A stretch of 48,493 nucleotides of DNA from an uncultured Pseudomonadota bacterium (GTDB lineage: Bacteria > Pseudomonadota > Alphaproteobacteria > RF32 > CAG-239): the NCBI GenBank assembly GCA_902495305.1, contig CABUWG010000010.1, forward strand, positions 1 through 48,493, in the 5' to 3' direction. The number at the start of each line of letters is the position of its first letter. The first letter of the stretch is position 1. Below, in pieces: positions 1 through 8,651 of the stretch. The notes below the pieces were generated by a model. That model was not told the DNA's origin, did not search any database, and saw only the letters and a program-made list of their open reading frames with translations. The position numbers and the translations under genes are program-made.

Positions 1-246
1 CCGGCCTTTGCTCCGAAGATTTAGAAAGTGAGGTTGGGCTTGACTTTTTTGAGCGCCGCCGACGTTCGGCCTTTTGGTCAAGCAAAAGTAAGAAAGAAGA
101 ATAACCAACTTAATGAAGAAATCAAAGCCAGAAAATAAAAAAAGAAAAACGATGCAAAAGAGAGTGAATGACGGGGAGAGTGGGCGGTTCTCAAGACCGG
201 TGTTTAATAACCGAATTCTATCTGTGAGGAGTGCTTCCTACAGGAG
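1..246. other. Intergenic stretch, no supported gene
   Basis: I see no gene here. Short open frames run in from the left edge but look like low-complexity basic sequence. A small hairpin at 58-70 (gccga, loop cgt, tcggc) followed by ctttt could be a weak terminator for something upstream of the window. The 67-residue frame beginning at 113 has no ribosome-binding site and overlaps the end of rmuC on the other strand. Confidence 0.5.
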
Positions 247-1383
247 TTATGCAATATGTGAAATCGCTGTCGGAGTATCATTATCCGGAAGATCTTTTCG
301 GTCTTCGCCGAGTTGAATATCCTCAATCCGCTGAATACGTTTGGCAATTTTGCCAGAAGAAACCTTAATCCCGTCAATATCCTCGTTGGCCTGCTTAAAA
401 TGCCGGCTCAGGCTTTCGATTCTCCCGTCCAGACGGCCGATATCCTCGGTCAAAGTCCCGACTTCTTTTTGAATAACGCCGGCCATCTCCCGCATTTTGG
501 CATCTTTCAAAATTGCGCGTACCGTATTGAGCGTCGCCATCAGGGTTGTGGGCGACACAATCCATACTTTGGCGCGATAAGAGGTTTCAACCACTTCCGG
601 AAAATTGGCATGCAATTCGGCATAAATCGCCTCGCTTGGCAGAAACATCAACGCAGATTCCGCCGTTTCTCCGGGGAGAATATATTTTTCGGAAATGTCT
701 TTAATATGCTTCAAAACCGAGGCTTTGAAAAAACGGTCGGCTTCCAGCTTTTCCCGATCATTGGCCGCCGTACGCAAAGCGTGATAACTTTCCAGCGGAA
801 ATTTTGAGTCGATCACGATAGTCCCCGGCGGATTCGGCAAATTCAAAACACAGTCAGCCCTTTTCTGGTTGCTCAGAACCACTTGAAAAGCATAAGCCGA
901 CGGCGGCAAAATGGATGTGACCAGGTCATTGAGCTGAATTTCGCCAAAAGCGCCGCGCGCCTGCTTGTTGGAAAGAACTTCCTGTAAAGAAACAACCTGC
1001 TCCGAAAGCGCCGAAATTTTTTGTTGCGCTGCGTCAATCTTAGCCAGCCTTTCCCGCAAATCCGTGAGGGTCTGGTTGGTCTGAACGGTTGTCTTCTGCA
1101 AGCCTTCGCCAACGTTTTTGGTTACTTGCAAAAGCTTCTCGTCCATCATCTTCAAAACGGACAAACGCTGCTCGGCAATCGCTTCCGAAATTTTGTGCTG
1201 TTGCTGCTGATTCGTTTCGGCCATTTGAGAAAGCCTTCCGGCCAGTTCGGCCTGTCCGCGATAAAAGACATCGGCTATGGATTGCAGCTTCTTGTCATCT
1301 TTGCGCAAAAACAATGCCAGCAGGTTGATGATAATCAAAACCCCCGCGGCGGCGGCCAGAACAAGCTGCAAATCTATAACCAT
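247..1383 (-). CDS. rmuC: RmuC family DNA recombination protein
   Basis: 378 residues, typical for the family. RmuC proteins limit inversions at short inverted repeats and are thought to be nucleases tethered to the membrane. The sequence opens with one hydrophobic segment (about residues 5-24, LQLVLAAAAGVLIIINLLAL), followed by a long coiled coil (about 35-150). Then comes the RmuC domain with the conserved stretch VIDSKFPLESYHAL near residue 190, which carries the D-x-K part of a PD-(D/E)XK-like nuclease core. Start: ATG preceded by aggaaaagg. It begins 11 bases after the accA stop on the same strand, so the two are probably co-transcribed. Assignment by family motifs is firm; the cellular role is by family knowledge. 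Confidence 0.9.
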   Translation of the reverse strand: MVIDLQLVLAAAAGVLIIINLLALFLRKDDKKLQSIADVFYRGQAELAGRLSQMAETNQQQQHKISEAIAEQRLSVLKMMDEKLLQVTKNVGEGLQKTTVQTNQTLTDLRERLAKIDAAQQKISALSEQVVSLQEVLSNKQARGAFGEIQLNDLVTSILPPSAYAFQVVLSNQKRADCVLNLPNPPGTIVIDSKFPLESYHALRTAANDREKLEADRFFKASVLKHIKDISEKYILPGETAESALMFLPSEAIYAELHANFPEVVETSYRAKVWIVSPTTLMATLNTVRAILKDAKMREMAGVIQKEVGTLTEDIGRLDGRIESLSRHFKQANEDIDGIKVSSGKIAKRIQRIEDIQLGEDRKDLPDNDTPTAISHIA

Positions 1384-1394
1384 ATTGCCTTTTC

Positions 1395-2369
1395 CTATTT
1401 TTTATAATCGGTATCGCGGCCCATTTTCAAAAATTTCTCGGTGCGCAGACGCTTAAGGTCTTCTCCGCTGAGCGGCATCAGCTCTTTAAGATGCTTCAGC
1501 AAAGCGTCCCCGACCCGCTCAATTGTCAACTGCGGATCACGGTGGGCGCCGCCAGTCGGCTCGGGAATAATCTCGTCAATAACACCGAGTTTTTTCAAAT
1601 CCTGCGCGGTAAGTTTGAGGGCTTCGGTCGCCTCTTTAACCTTGTCGGCAGACCGCCACAAAATAGAAGCGCAGCCTTCCGGCGAAATAACGGAATAAAT
1701 AGAATGTTCAAGCATCAGAACACGGTTGGCTGCCGCAATCGCAATTGCGCCGCCGGAACCGCCCATGCCGATGACAATCGAAACCAGCGGAACTTTGATC
1801 TGCAAACATTTTTCAATTGAAGCCGCAATTGCCTGCGCTTGCCCGCGCGCTTCTGCTTCCACCCCCGGAAAAGCGCCGTCGGTGTCAACAAAGGCCAAAA
1901 CCGGCATATTAAACTTGTTTGCCAAATCCATCAGGCGTTGCGCTTTGCGGTATCCTTCCGGCTTGGCCATGCCGAAGTTATATTTGACGCGGCTCTCCAG
2001 ATCATGACCTTTTTCCTGACCGAGGACAACAACGGAAATCCCCTTAAAACGGCCGATTCCCCCGACCATGGCCTCGTCATCGGCAAACACGCGGTCGCCG
2101 CAGAGCGGCGTAAAATCTTCTATCAGCGCATGAATATAATCAAGACAATGCGGTCTTTGCGGATGTCTGGAAACCTGAAGTTTCTGCCACGGGGTCAGGT
2201 TAGCGTAGGAAGCTTTCATCTGTTTCTCCAATTTCTGTTGCAATCGGGAAATTTCGGGAGCAATATCCACGTCTTCGCCTTCGGCCAGATGACGGAGTGC
2301 TTCCATTTTGTCTTCAATCTCGACAATGTTTTTTTCAAAATCTAAAACCAGAGTGTTTTCAGTATTCAT
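1395..2369 (-). CDS. accA: Acetyl-CoA carboxylase carboxyltransferase subunit alpha
   Basis: 324 residues, close to the usual 315-320. Together with AccD it moves carboxyl from carboxybiotin to acetyl-CoA, giving malonyl-CoA for fatty-acid synthesis in the cytoplasm. Recognisable blocks are RHPQRPHCLDY, NFGMAKPEGYRKAQRLM, GMGGSGGAIAIA (oxyanion-hole glycines), YSVISPEGCASILW and IPEPTGGAHRDP. I chose ATG at 2369, after an aaagaga ribosome site, over an in-frame start at 2411, because homologues start close to the FLDFE-like block and the longer form adds an unrelated leader. One oddity: the usual DTPGAYPG reads DTDGAFPG. Neighbour rmuC lies 11 bases downstream. Confidence 0.97.
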   Translation of the reverse strand: MNTENTLVLDFEKNIVEIEDKMEALRHLAEGEDVDIAPEISRLQQKLEKQMKASYANLTPWQKLQVSRHPQRPHCLDYIHALIEDFTPLCGDRVFADDEAMVGGIGRFKGISVVVLGQEKGHDLESRVKYNFGMAKPEGYRKAQRLMDLANKFNMPVLAFVDTDGAFPGVEAEARGQAQAIAASIEKCLQIKVPLVSIVIGMGGSGGAIAIAAANRVLMLEHSIYSVISPEGCASILWRSADKVKEATEALKLTAQDLKKLGVIDEIIPEPTGGAHRDPQLTIERVGDALLKHLKELMPLSGEDLKRLRTEKFLKMGRDTDYKK

Positions 2370-2534
2370 TCTATTCTCTTTGATTGTTTCAAACTGATGA
2401 TTTGATAACACAATTTTTTTTATATTTCGACTCTTATTTTGCTTTATTGTGTAAATATTGCATACTTTTTCGTTGAAATCTAGCCAATTTGTAATAGTAT
2501 AAAACCAGTTTATTATAACACAAGGGGATTAGAC
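2370..2534. promoter_or_regulatory. Divergent promoter region between accA and the 2535 gene
   Basis: AT-rich spacer between two divergent genes. On the plus strand ttgaaa at 2473-2478 and tataaa at 2498-2503 (19-base spacing) form a weak candidate promoter. On the minus strand I see no convincing -35/-10 pair. No clear operator or RNA structure is visible. Confidence 0.35.
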
Positions 2535-3929
2535 TTGCTGGCATTGTCATTTTTCATCTTAATATTTTCTTCTTTGCTCTGGATTATTTACGCCGTCATG
2601 CACGTGATGGAAACCGTCGGCGCCGCAGGCTTCCGATCCGCCGGAATAGCAGATGTTTCGATTTATGCCGCTTATGTTCTGCTTCCGGTTTTTGCCATAT
2701 GGATTATCTTTGCAATCATCAATCAGTTTTTGCATGACTACCGCTTCAACCGCAGCCTGAACAAGCTTTTTATGCAGATGAAAAAAAATCAGGACTACTC
2801 GGATTTAATCGCCCGTATCATGCTGGAAAGCGAACAGCAAATTCGCGACGGCTTTATCGTCCAGCAGTTTGATTTGTTTGTTTCGGATATGAATGAACTG
2901 ATTTCGGAAATTATCCAGCGCAGTTCGCTGGCCTCGCCGGAACAAATCGAACGCCTGTGGAGCAAGGTCAGAAACGGCGGAAAATGGTCTTTCGGCAAAG
3001 TGATTATCGAGGTCAACCAAAGCCAGCCGACTTTTCAGATGCGCATGTTTGAAAAGGCCGGACACGATATGGTGCTCGCCGGAACCATAATGGAATTCTG
3101 CGCCCGTTATCAGAATATTGTTGAATTGTTTGAAAAACACGATAACGAGAAAATCTTTTTGAATATTATCGAAACCGGCGTTTTGGGAAAAGTCTTCTCA
3201 ATTTTTGCGCCGGTGTCTGATGAGCTTAAACGTAAGCGGGAGGCTTCTCAGACTTATGCCACTCTGGGCGAAAACCGTTTTGAGCAAATGCCTCCGGTAC
3301 AACCCCCCGTTGCGGAAAGTTTCCGTGCCCCCGCGCCCGAAGACAACATCAGGCCGGAATACCGCGCACCCGTAGCGCCGGAACGCCCTGTCTTTGCCGC
3401 GCCGGTCGCACCGGTGATGACAGAACCTGCCGCGCCGGAAGATGAAGAAAAAGAAGAACCGCACCGCCCGATTTTGTCCGGCAAATTCTCGCTGGGAAAA
3501 AAGTTTGCGCTTTTTGGCAAAAAGAAAAATCGTGAGGATGAAGAATATATTGATTACCGCCGTCCAGAAGAAAGCGGCCGCGACCCGTTTTCCATGGCTC
3601 TGGAACGCAGCTTCGGTGATGATGCGCCGGTAACGCCGCCGGCAGAACCGTCTTTTGAAATCTCGGCGCCGCAGCCGGAAGCGCCCGCCGTTTTGGCTCA
3701 GGAACAGGCAGAAGAAAAAGTTGTGGTGGAAGATGACGTTATTCCGATTCTGAGCAATACGCAGCGTACGCTTGAAAGCCTCCGCCGCGAGTGGGAACAA
3801 ATGAGCTCTTCCGCGGCCCGTACAGAAGAACCGCGCCGGACGGAGCCTTCTTTAAAAGCGCCTGCCGCCGGAGAAGATGCTTTCAGTTCACCTTTCCGGG
3901 GCTGGGTGGATGAAGAAAATTATAAATAA
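2535..3929 (+). CDS. Conserved membrane protein of unknown function with proline-rich tail
   Basis: 464 residues; I do not recognise the family. Two hydrophobic segments lie near the N-terminus (about 1-20 and 42-66). A mixed, mostly helical region follows to about residue 235. The C-terminal half (about 250-450) is proline-, alanine- and glutamate-rich and looks disordered, with a basic patch near SGKFSLGKKFALFGKKKN. A TTG start at 2535 is preceded by aagggg at a suitable distance. The hydrophobic layout with a following soluble domain recalls MotA/TolQ-like proteins, but I see no diagnostic motif, so this is speculation. Its 3' end overlaps the yejA start by 20 bases, so the genes are translationally linked. 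Confidence 0.75.
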   Translation: MLALSFFILIFSSLLWIIYAVMHVMETVGAAGFRSAGIADVSIYAAYVLLPVFAIWIIFAIINQFLHDYRFNRSLNKLFMQMKKNQDYSDLIARIMLESEQQIRDGFIVQQFDLFVSDMNELISEIIQRSSLASPEQIERLWSKVRNGGKWSFGKVIIEVNQSQPTFQMRMFEKAGHDMVLAGTIMEFCARYQNIVELFEKHDNEKIFLNIIETGVLGKVFSIFAPVSDELKRKREASQTYATLGENRFEQMPPVQPPVAESFRAPAPEDNIRPEYRAPVAPERPVFAAPVAPVMTEPAAPEDEEKEEPHRPILSGKFSLGKKFALFGKKKNREDEEYIDYRRPEESGRDPFSMALERSFGDDAPVTPPAEPSFEISAPQPEAPAVLAQEQAEEKVVVEDDVIPILSNTQRTLESLRREWEQMSSSAARTEEPRRTEPSLKAPAAGEDAFSSPFRGWVDEENYK

Positions 3930-5730
3930 ATTTTTTCTGTTTCTGTTTTTGGTTGCTTTTGCGCCGTCAGCGGCGGCGGAAACCAAAATTCTGCCGTATT
4001 TTTCTCTTTATGGCGAACCGGAATATAAGCCGGAGTTTACAAGCTTTGACTATGCCAACCCTCAGGCGCCGAAAGGCGGACGGATTGTTCTGCCGGCTTA
4101 TGGCAGCTTTGACAACTTCAATCCCTACATCTTCAAAGGCATTGCTTCTCCGGAAACGGCGGCCCTGACGCTGGACACGCTGGGTTTTTCGCCGGCGGAC
4201 GATATCTCGACGGCCTATCCGTTGATTGCCGAAAAGTTTGAAGTTCCTTCTGACGGCAGTTTTATCGGCTTTATTTTGGATAAGCGGGCAAAATTTCAGG
4301 ACGGCAGCCCGATTCTCGCCGATGACGTTATTTTCAGCTTTAATGCCTTAATTGAAAAAGGTTCGCCGATTTATAAAGTTTATTACGGAGATGTTGCGCG
4401 CGTGGAAAAAGTCAATGACCGCCATGTCCGTTTTCATTTTCGTGCCGGTTCGCAAAACAAAGAACTGCCGCTGATTCTGACCCAGATTGCGGTTTTTTCT
4501 GAAAAAGACTGGCAGGGCAAAGACTTTGCCACGCCAATCACAACACCGCCGCTCGGCAGCGGTCCGTATCGGGTAGACAGCTTTTCTTTCGGCAAATATA
4601 CGGTTTTGAAAAGAAACAAGGACTACTGGGCGCAAAACATCCCGAGCCGCGCCGGATTTTTTAACTTTGATGAAATCCGTTATGACTATTATCAGGACAC
4701 CACCGTCACGCTGCAAGCCTTGTTTGCCGGAAATATTGACCTGCGGGAAGAATACATTGCCAAAATCTGGGTGACCGGCTATGACAATGATCTGATAAAA
4801 TCCGGAAAAATCATAAAAGAAGACATGGCGCATAATAAAGCTGCCAATCTTCAGAGTTTTGCCTTCAACCTGCGCCGCCCGCTTTTTCAGGACAAAAAAG
4901 TCCGTCAGGCCGTTGCGCTGGCTTTTGACTTTGACTGGGCAAATGAAAAACTTTTTTATAACCAGTACCGCCGGATTGAAGGCTTTTTTCCCAACAGCGG
5001 GCTGGAGGCGTCGGACAAACCGCAGGGCAGGGAGCTCCGGCTCTTGCAAAAATACAAAAAGCTTCTGCCGCCGGAGGTGTTTGGCGCTCTGCCCAAAAAT
5101 CCGGTACACGGCAGTTATTTGCAGGCTCGGCAGAACTTACGGGAAGCCGTCGCTTTGCTCAAAGAAGCCGGCTATGACTTTGTTGACGGCAAAATGACAA
5201 ATCTTCAAACCGGCCGCCCGCTGGAGTTTGAAATCCTGAGCAACACGGCCAACGGATCGGCCTTTACCCGTGTGATGCTGCCGTTTCTGCACAATCTGCA
5301 AAAAATCGGAATCAAAGCGGTTTTTCGCAATATAGAAACCAACATTTTCAAAAACCGTCTGGATAAGTTTGACTACGACGTGGCAATTATTTCTTACCCC
5401 GGCAGTTCTTCCCCCGGCAATGAACTGAAAGAAATCTGGGGTTCGGGTTCAGCCGGCATAAACGGCAGCTTTAATATTATCGGCGTGCAAAATCCGGCAG
5501 TAGACGCCCTGATTGAAGAAGTGGTTAAAGCCCAACACAAAAGCGACTATGTTGCGGCGGTCAACGCGCTGGATCGGGTGCTTCGTCACGAATATTATCT
5601 GATACCGCACTGGTACTCGCCGTATCAGCGTATTGCCTATTGGAATAAATTTGCGCACAAATCAGCCAGAGAGCCGATTGGTTTGCAGTTTCTCACTTGG
5701 TGGGACAAAGCCGCGGAGGATAAAAAATGA
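3910..5730 (+). CDS. yejA: YejA-type oligopeptide ABC transporter substrate-binding protein
   Basis: 606 residues, matching YejA (about 604). It is a family 5 periplasmic solute-binding protein; in enterobacteria YejABEF imports peptides, including microcin C. A Sec signal peptide (MKKIINKFFLFLFLVAFAPS, cleaved near AAA-E) precedes the mature domain. The frame is open from 3877, but the ATG at 3910 sits right before the signal peptide and after a G-rich ribosome site. Family-typical blocks include FDYANPQAPKGGRI, FNPYIFKG, PPLGSGPYRV, VRQAVALAFDFDW, IGIKAVFR and an N-rich stretch with GIQN-like GVQNPAVDAL. It overlaps the previous gene by 20 bases and yejB by 4 (ATGA). Confidence 0.92.
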   Translation: MKKIINKFFLFLFLVAFAPSAAAETKILPYFSLYGEPEYKPEFTSFDYANPQAPKGGRIVLPAYGSFDNFNPYIFKGIASPETAALTLDTLGFSPADDISTAYPLIAEKFEVPSDGSFIGFILDKRAKFQDGSPILADDVIFSFNALIEKGSPIYKVYYGDVARVEKVNDRHVRFHFRAGSQNKELPLILTQIAVFSEKDWQGKDFATPITTPPLGSGPYRVDSFSFGKYTVLKRNKDYWAQNIPSRAGFFNFDEIRYDYYQDTTVTLQALFAGNIDLREEYIAKIWVTGYDNDLIKSGKIIKEDMAHNKAANLQSFAFNLRRPLFQDKKVRQAVALAFDFDWANEKLFYNQYRRIEGFFPNSGLEASDKPQGRELRLLQKYKKLLPPEVFGALPKNPVHGSYLQARQNLREAVALLKEAGYDFVDGKMTNLQTGRPLEFEILSNTANGSAFTRVMLPFLHNLQKIGIKAVFRNIETNIFKNRLDKFDYDVAIISYPGSSSPGNELKEIWGSGSAGINGSFNIIGVQNPAVDALIEEVVKAQHKSDYVAAVNALDRVLRHEYYLIPHWYSPYQRIAYWNKFAHKSAREPIGLQFLTWWDKAAEDKK

Positions 5731-6803
5731 GAAACTACATCATCAAGCGCCTGCTGCTCATTCCGCTGACTTTGCTGGGGATTCTGGCGCTCAATTTTAT
5801 TATTGTCCAATTCGCCCCCGGCGGGCCGGTAGAACATACGCTGGCCAAGTATCGCGGATTTAATGTTGACGGCAAATCGCAGTTTTCATCAACGGCACAG
5901 ATGAACATGTCCAATGCCGGAAGCCAATATCAGGGCGCACAGGGCGTGCCGGAAGAGCTGGTTAAAGAGCTGGAAAAACAATTTGGCTTTGACAAACCGG
6001 CGCATATTCGCTTTTTGAAAATGGTCAAAGACTATCTGCTGTTTGACTTCGGCAAAAGCTTTTATCAGGACAAGAGCGTTATTAAGCTGATTGGCGAACG
6101 CATGCCGGTGTCTGTTTCTCTGGGTTTGTGGTCAACATTGATAATTTATCTGATTGCCATACCCCTCGGCATCAAAAAAGCAGTCCGCGACGGCTCGCCT
6201 TTTGATGTCTGGACGTCTTTTGCCGTTGTCGTCGGCTCGGCGGTTCCGGTATTTTTGTTTGCCGTCTTCCTGATTGTCTTTTTTGCCGGCGGCACATATT
6301 TTCAGTGGTTTCCGCTGCGGGGCATCACCTCGGACAACTGGGAACAGCTAGGCTTTTTTGCAAAAATTGCAGACTATTTCTGGCATATCACGCTGCCGGT
6401 GCTGGCCATGGTGATTGGCGGCTTTGCCAGCCTGACCATGCTGACCAAAAATTCTTTTCTTGATGAGATAAACAAGCCCTATGTCCTGACTGCCCGGGCA
6501 AAAGGCCTGAGCGAACGGCAGGTCTTATACCGCCATGTGTTCAGAAACGCCATGCTGATTGTGATTGCGGGTTTTCCGGCCATGCTGATAAAAATGCTGT
6601 TTAGCGGCGCGCTGCTGATTGAGGTTGTCTTTTCGCTCAACGGTCTGGGGCTGCTGGGCTATGAGGCGATTATGAGTCGCGACTATCCGGTCATCTTCGG
6701 CACGTTATATATTTTTGCCTTGCTGGGATTGGTGCTGAAGCTGATTTCGGACATCACCTATTCTTTGGTTGACCCGCGCATTAATTTTGAGCGCCGCGGT
6801 TAA
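5727..6803 (+). CDS. yejB: YejB-type oligopeptide ABC transporter permease
   Basis: 358 residues (E. coli YejB 364). Inner-membrane permease of the DppB/OppB class: first helix at about 9-28 (LLLIPLTLLGILALNFIIVQ), then FAPGGPVE, a periplasmic insert rich in N, Q and S, and further helices. The EAA-type loop that contacts the ATPase is seen near PYVLTARAKGLSERQVLYRHVFRNAML. It ends with the usual SLVDPRINFERR. Start ATG overlaps the yejA stop (ATGA). In complete systems yejE and yejF follow directly; here a secretion-type ATPase follows instead. The transporter is therefore incomplete in this window and must use partners encoded elsewhere, or be non-functional. Confidence 0.93.
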   Translation: MRNYIIKRLLLIPLTLLGILALNFIIVQFAPGGPVEHTLAKYRGFNVDGKSQFSSTAQMNMSNAGSQYQGAQGVPEELVKELEKQFGFDKPAHIRFLKMVKDYLLFDFGKSFYQDKSVIKLIGERMPVSVSLGLWSTLIIYLIAIPLGIKKAVRDGSPFDVWTSFAVVVGSAVPVFLFAVFLIVFFAGGTYFQWFPLRGITSDNWEQLGFFAKIADYFWHITLPVLAMVIGGFASLTMLTKNSFLDEINKPYVLTARAKGLSERQVLYRHVFRNAMLIVIAGFPAMLIKMLFSGALLIEVVFSLNGLGLLGYEAIMSRDYPVIFGTLYIFALLGLVLKLISDITYSLVDPRINFERRG

Positions 6804-6868
6804 CCATAAATTTACGCTCTGCCGCGTATAATAAAGGGAAAAACACAAATATAAAAGGCAGACAGAAT

Positions 6869-7831
6869 ATGGTAAAAATCAATGACGTCAAATTCTCGGA
6901 TATTTATATCACGCCGGACCGGATTGCGTTTATTCCGGACGGACAGACCAAAAACGGCCTGACAATTTTGGACGCCGAAGATTTTGATATTTTTTACAAA
7001 CGGCTGGAAGAAAAATGGGACGGCCATAACCCGTCTTATTCTCTGCTTTATGAAAACATTTTTTATCGCGTGGAAAGAACGGAAAGCCTGTACGGCACCC
7101 AGTATTGCGCCCGTAAAATGCCGGAGAAGGTTCCGCCTTTCGGGAGCTTGGGTTTTCCGCACGAATTAACCAAATTTCTGCTGTCATTGTCCAATGCCTC
7201 CGGCCTCATTCTGTGGTCAGGCCCGACCGGCGCCGGCAAAACCACGGCCATTTCTTCGCTGCTGAAAGAGTTTTTGGCGATTGAAGGCGGCTTTGCTTAT
7301 ACCATTGAAGACCCGACCGAAATGCCTCTGGACGGCATTTACAAATCCACCAAAGGCGGTTTGGGCTTGTGCAAACAGACACAGCCTCAAAATGACGACT
7401 GGGGCGCTTCGTTAAAATCAGCCTTGCGCTCAAAACCAAATTATATTCTGGTAGGAGAGATCAGAACGCCCGATACCGCCAGCGAAGTCTTGCGTGCCGC
7501 GACTTCCGGCCACTTGGTGCTCTCGACCATTCACGCCAATAACATCACGGACGCCATCTATTCCGTCGTCAAATACGCCGCTTCCACGTCAATGAGCGAA
7601 GAATTGGCCTATGACTTGTTTTCTCGCGGGATTATCGGCGTATTGCATCAGGGATTGATGGGAACAAGCGTAAAAAAACCGGTAGCGACCTACCTCTTTG
7701 CCAACCCGAACTCTTCGCACGGCGATCAGGTGCGCGGTATTATCAAAAGCGGCAAATTAAACCTCGGTACGTCAATTGAAACCCAAATGACCCGCCTTGC
7801 CCGCGGCATGAGCCTGTTTCAGGAATACTAA
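6869..7831 (+). CDS. PilT/DotB-like secretion or pilus-retraction ATPase
   Basis: 320 residues, GspE/PilT/VirB11 superfamily. The N-terminal VKFSDIYITPDRIAF resembles the SDIHI-type start of PilT and DotB/TraJ proteins. Walker A is SGPTGAGKTT (about residue 117), a Walker B-like YILVGEIRTP lies near 192, and the histidine box is GHLVLSTIHANN near 214. These proteins are hexameric cytoplasmic ATPases that retract pili or power type IVB secretion. In R64-like systems the pil cluster ATPase is PilQ (present at 13094), while TraJ is the DotB relative; this gene would be the second motor. A tataat at 6827-6832 may be its -10, and aaaaggcag precedes the ATG. PilT-like and DotB-like roles cannot be separated from the sequence alone. 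Confidence 0.85.
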   Translation: MVKINDVKFSDIYITPDRIAFIPDGQTKNGLTILDAEDFDIFYKRLEEKWDGHNPSYSLLYENIFYRVERTESLYGTQYCARKMPEKVPPFGSLGFPHELTKFLLSLSNASGLILWSGPTGAGKTTAISSLLKEFLAIEGGFAYTIEDPTEMPLDGIYKSTKGGLGLCKQTQPQNDDWGASLKSALRSKPNYILVGEIRTPDTASEVLRAATSGHLVLSTIHANNITDAIYSVVKYAASTSMSEELAYDLFSRGIIGVLHQGLMGTSVKKPVATYLFANPNSSHGDQVRGIIKSGKLNLGTSIETQMTRLARGMSLFQEY

Positions 7832-7842
7832 AAGGCAGAAAA

Positions 7843-8490
7843 ATGGCTTTTATTTTCATGGATGAAAGTGGAGATTTAGGTTTTGATTTTAATAAATCTA
7901 AAACAAGTCAATACTTTGTTATGGCATTTTTAATTTCTGAAAATGAGCATTGTTTAAATAAAATTGTTGCTCAGACATTTAAATCCATTAGTAAAAAAGA
8001 ACGGGTCACTCATAATGGATTACTGCATTGTAACAAAGAAAAAGAAAGTGTAAAATTTAGGTTATTACAGCTTTTGCAAGACCAACAAACAACCTCAATA
8101 ATCATTATTAAACTGAATAAAAAACGTATTTTCACACGGTTAAATGATGAAAAGCAGGCTTTGTACAATTACGTTTGTAATATTTTATTAGACAGATTGA
8201 TTAACAAAAACATTCTGCTTCCGGAAGATTCCGTAACATTTGTTGCATCTCGCCGGGAAACAAATAAATTTATGAATGAGCAATTCAAAAATTATATAGA
8301 AAAGAATATGTTGGACAGCCACAATTTGCCAATAAAAATAGAGATTAAAACACCGCAAAGCTGTAAGGGATTGCAAGTTGTCGATTTTGTATCTTGGTCA
8401 GTTTTTCGTTATTATGAACATCAAGATAGCCGCTATTATGATATGATAAAAAAACTGATAGTAGAAGATTATTCGCTCTACGGCACATAA
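7843..8490 (+). CDS. DUF3800 domain protein
   Basis: 215 residues. The start FIFMDESGD (residues 3-11) is the hallmark of DUF3800, a family with a proposed RNase H-like fold in which these acidic residues would bind metal. The C-terminal QVVDFVSWSVFRYYE matches the usual Q-x-x-D-F motif. The function is not established; such genes often travel with mobile or defence DNA and with structured RNAs. The gene is visibly AT-richer than its neighbours, with many AAA/ATT/TTA codons, which suggests recent transfer. It starts 11 bases after the ATPase stop with an aaaggcag site, so it may be co-transcribed. A foldable element follows immediately at 8494. Confidence 0.88.
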   Translation: MAFIFMDESGDLGFDFNKSKTSQYFVMAFLISENEHCLNKIVAQTFKSISKKERVTHNGLLHCNKEKESVKFRLLQLLQDQQTTSIIIIKLNKKRIFTRLNDEKQALYNYVCNILLDRLINKNILLPEDSVTFVASRRETNKFMNEQFKNYIEKNMLDSHNLPIKIEIKTPQSCKGLQVVDFVSWSVFRYYEHQDSRYYDMIKKLIVEDYSLYGT

Positions 8491-8493
8491 AAA

Positions 8494-8572
8494 GCGAAGA
8501 ACCCTGTTTGCACTTTAGGTTTTAGCCTTGAGGAACCATCCGGAGCCCCACAACCAGGGAAATTACCTTCGC
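8494..8572 (+). ncRNA. Candidate structured RNA behind the DUF3800 gene
   Basis: Three bases after the DUF3800 stop a closed structure can be drawn. gcgaag (8494-8499) pairs with cttcgc (8567-8572) and ccctg (8502-8506) with caggg (8555-8559). Inside are alternative small stems, for example aggt (8517-8520) with gcct (8525-8528). The interior is not coding and lacks a U-run, so it does not look like a plain terminator. Several distinct RNA motifs named DUF3800-I to -XI have been described near DUF3800 genes. Whether this is one of them I cannot tell without a covariance search. Confidence 0.45.
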
Positions 8573-8651
8573 ATAAATATTATATAGCATATAAATAGCA
8601 TAAATGCAATCTGTTTTATTGTAGAAATGCTATTATTTGCAAGATGGTAAA

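Noticed and set aside
190..240. tRNA-like anticodon arm (cggttctcaagaccgg) in the first intergenic region
   Set aside because: The loop lacks the invariant T33, the stem has only four pairs, and no D-arm, T-arm or acceptor stem can be drawn.
113..316. 67-residue open frame on the plus strand
   Set aside because: No ribosome-binding site, unusual composition, and it overlaps the 3' end of rmuC.
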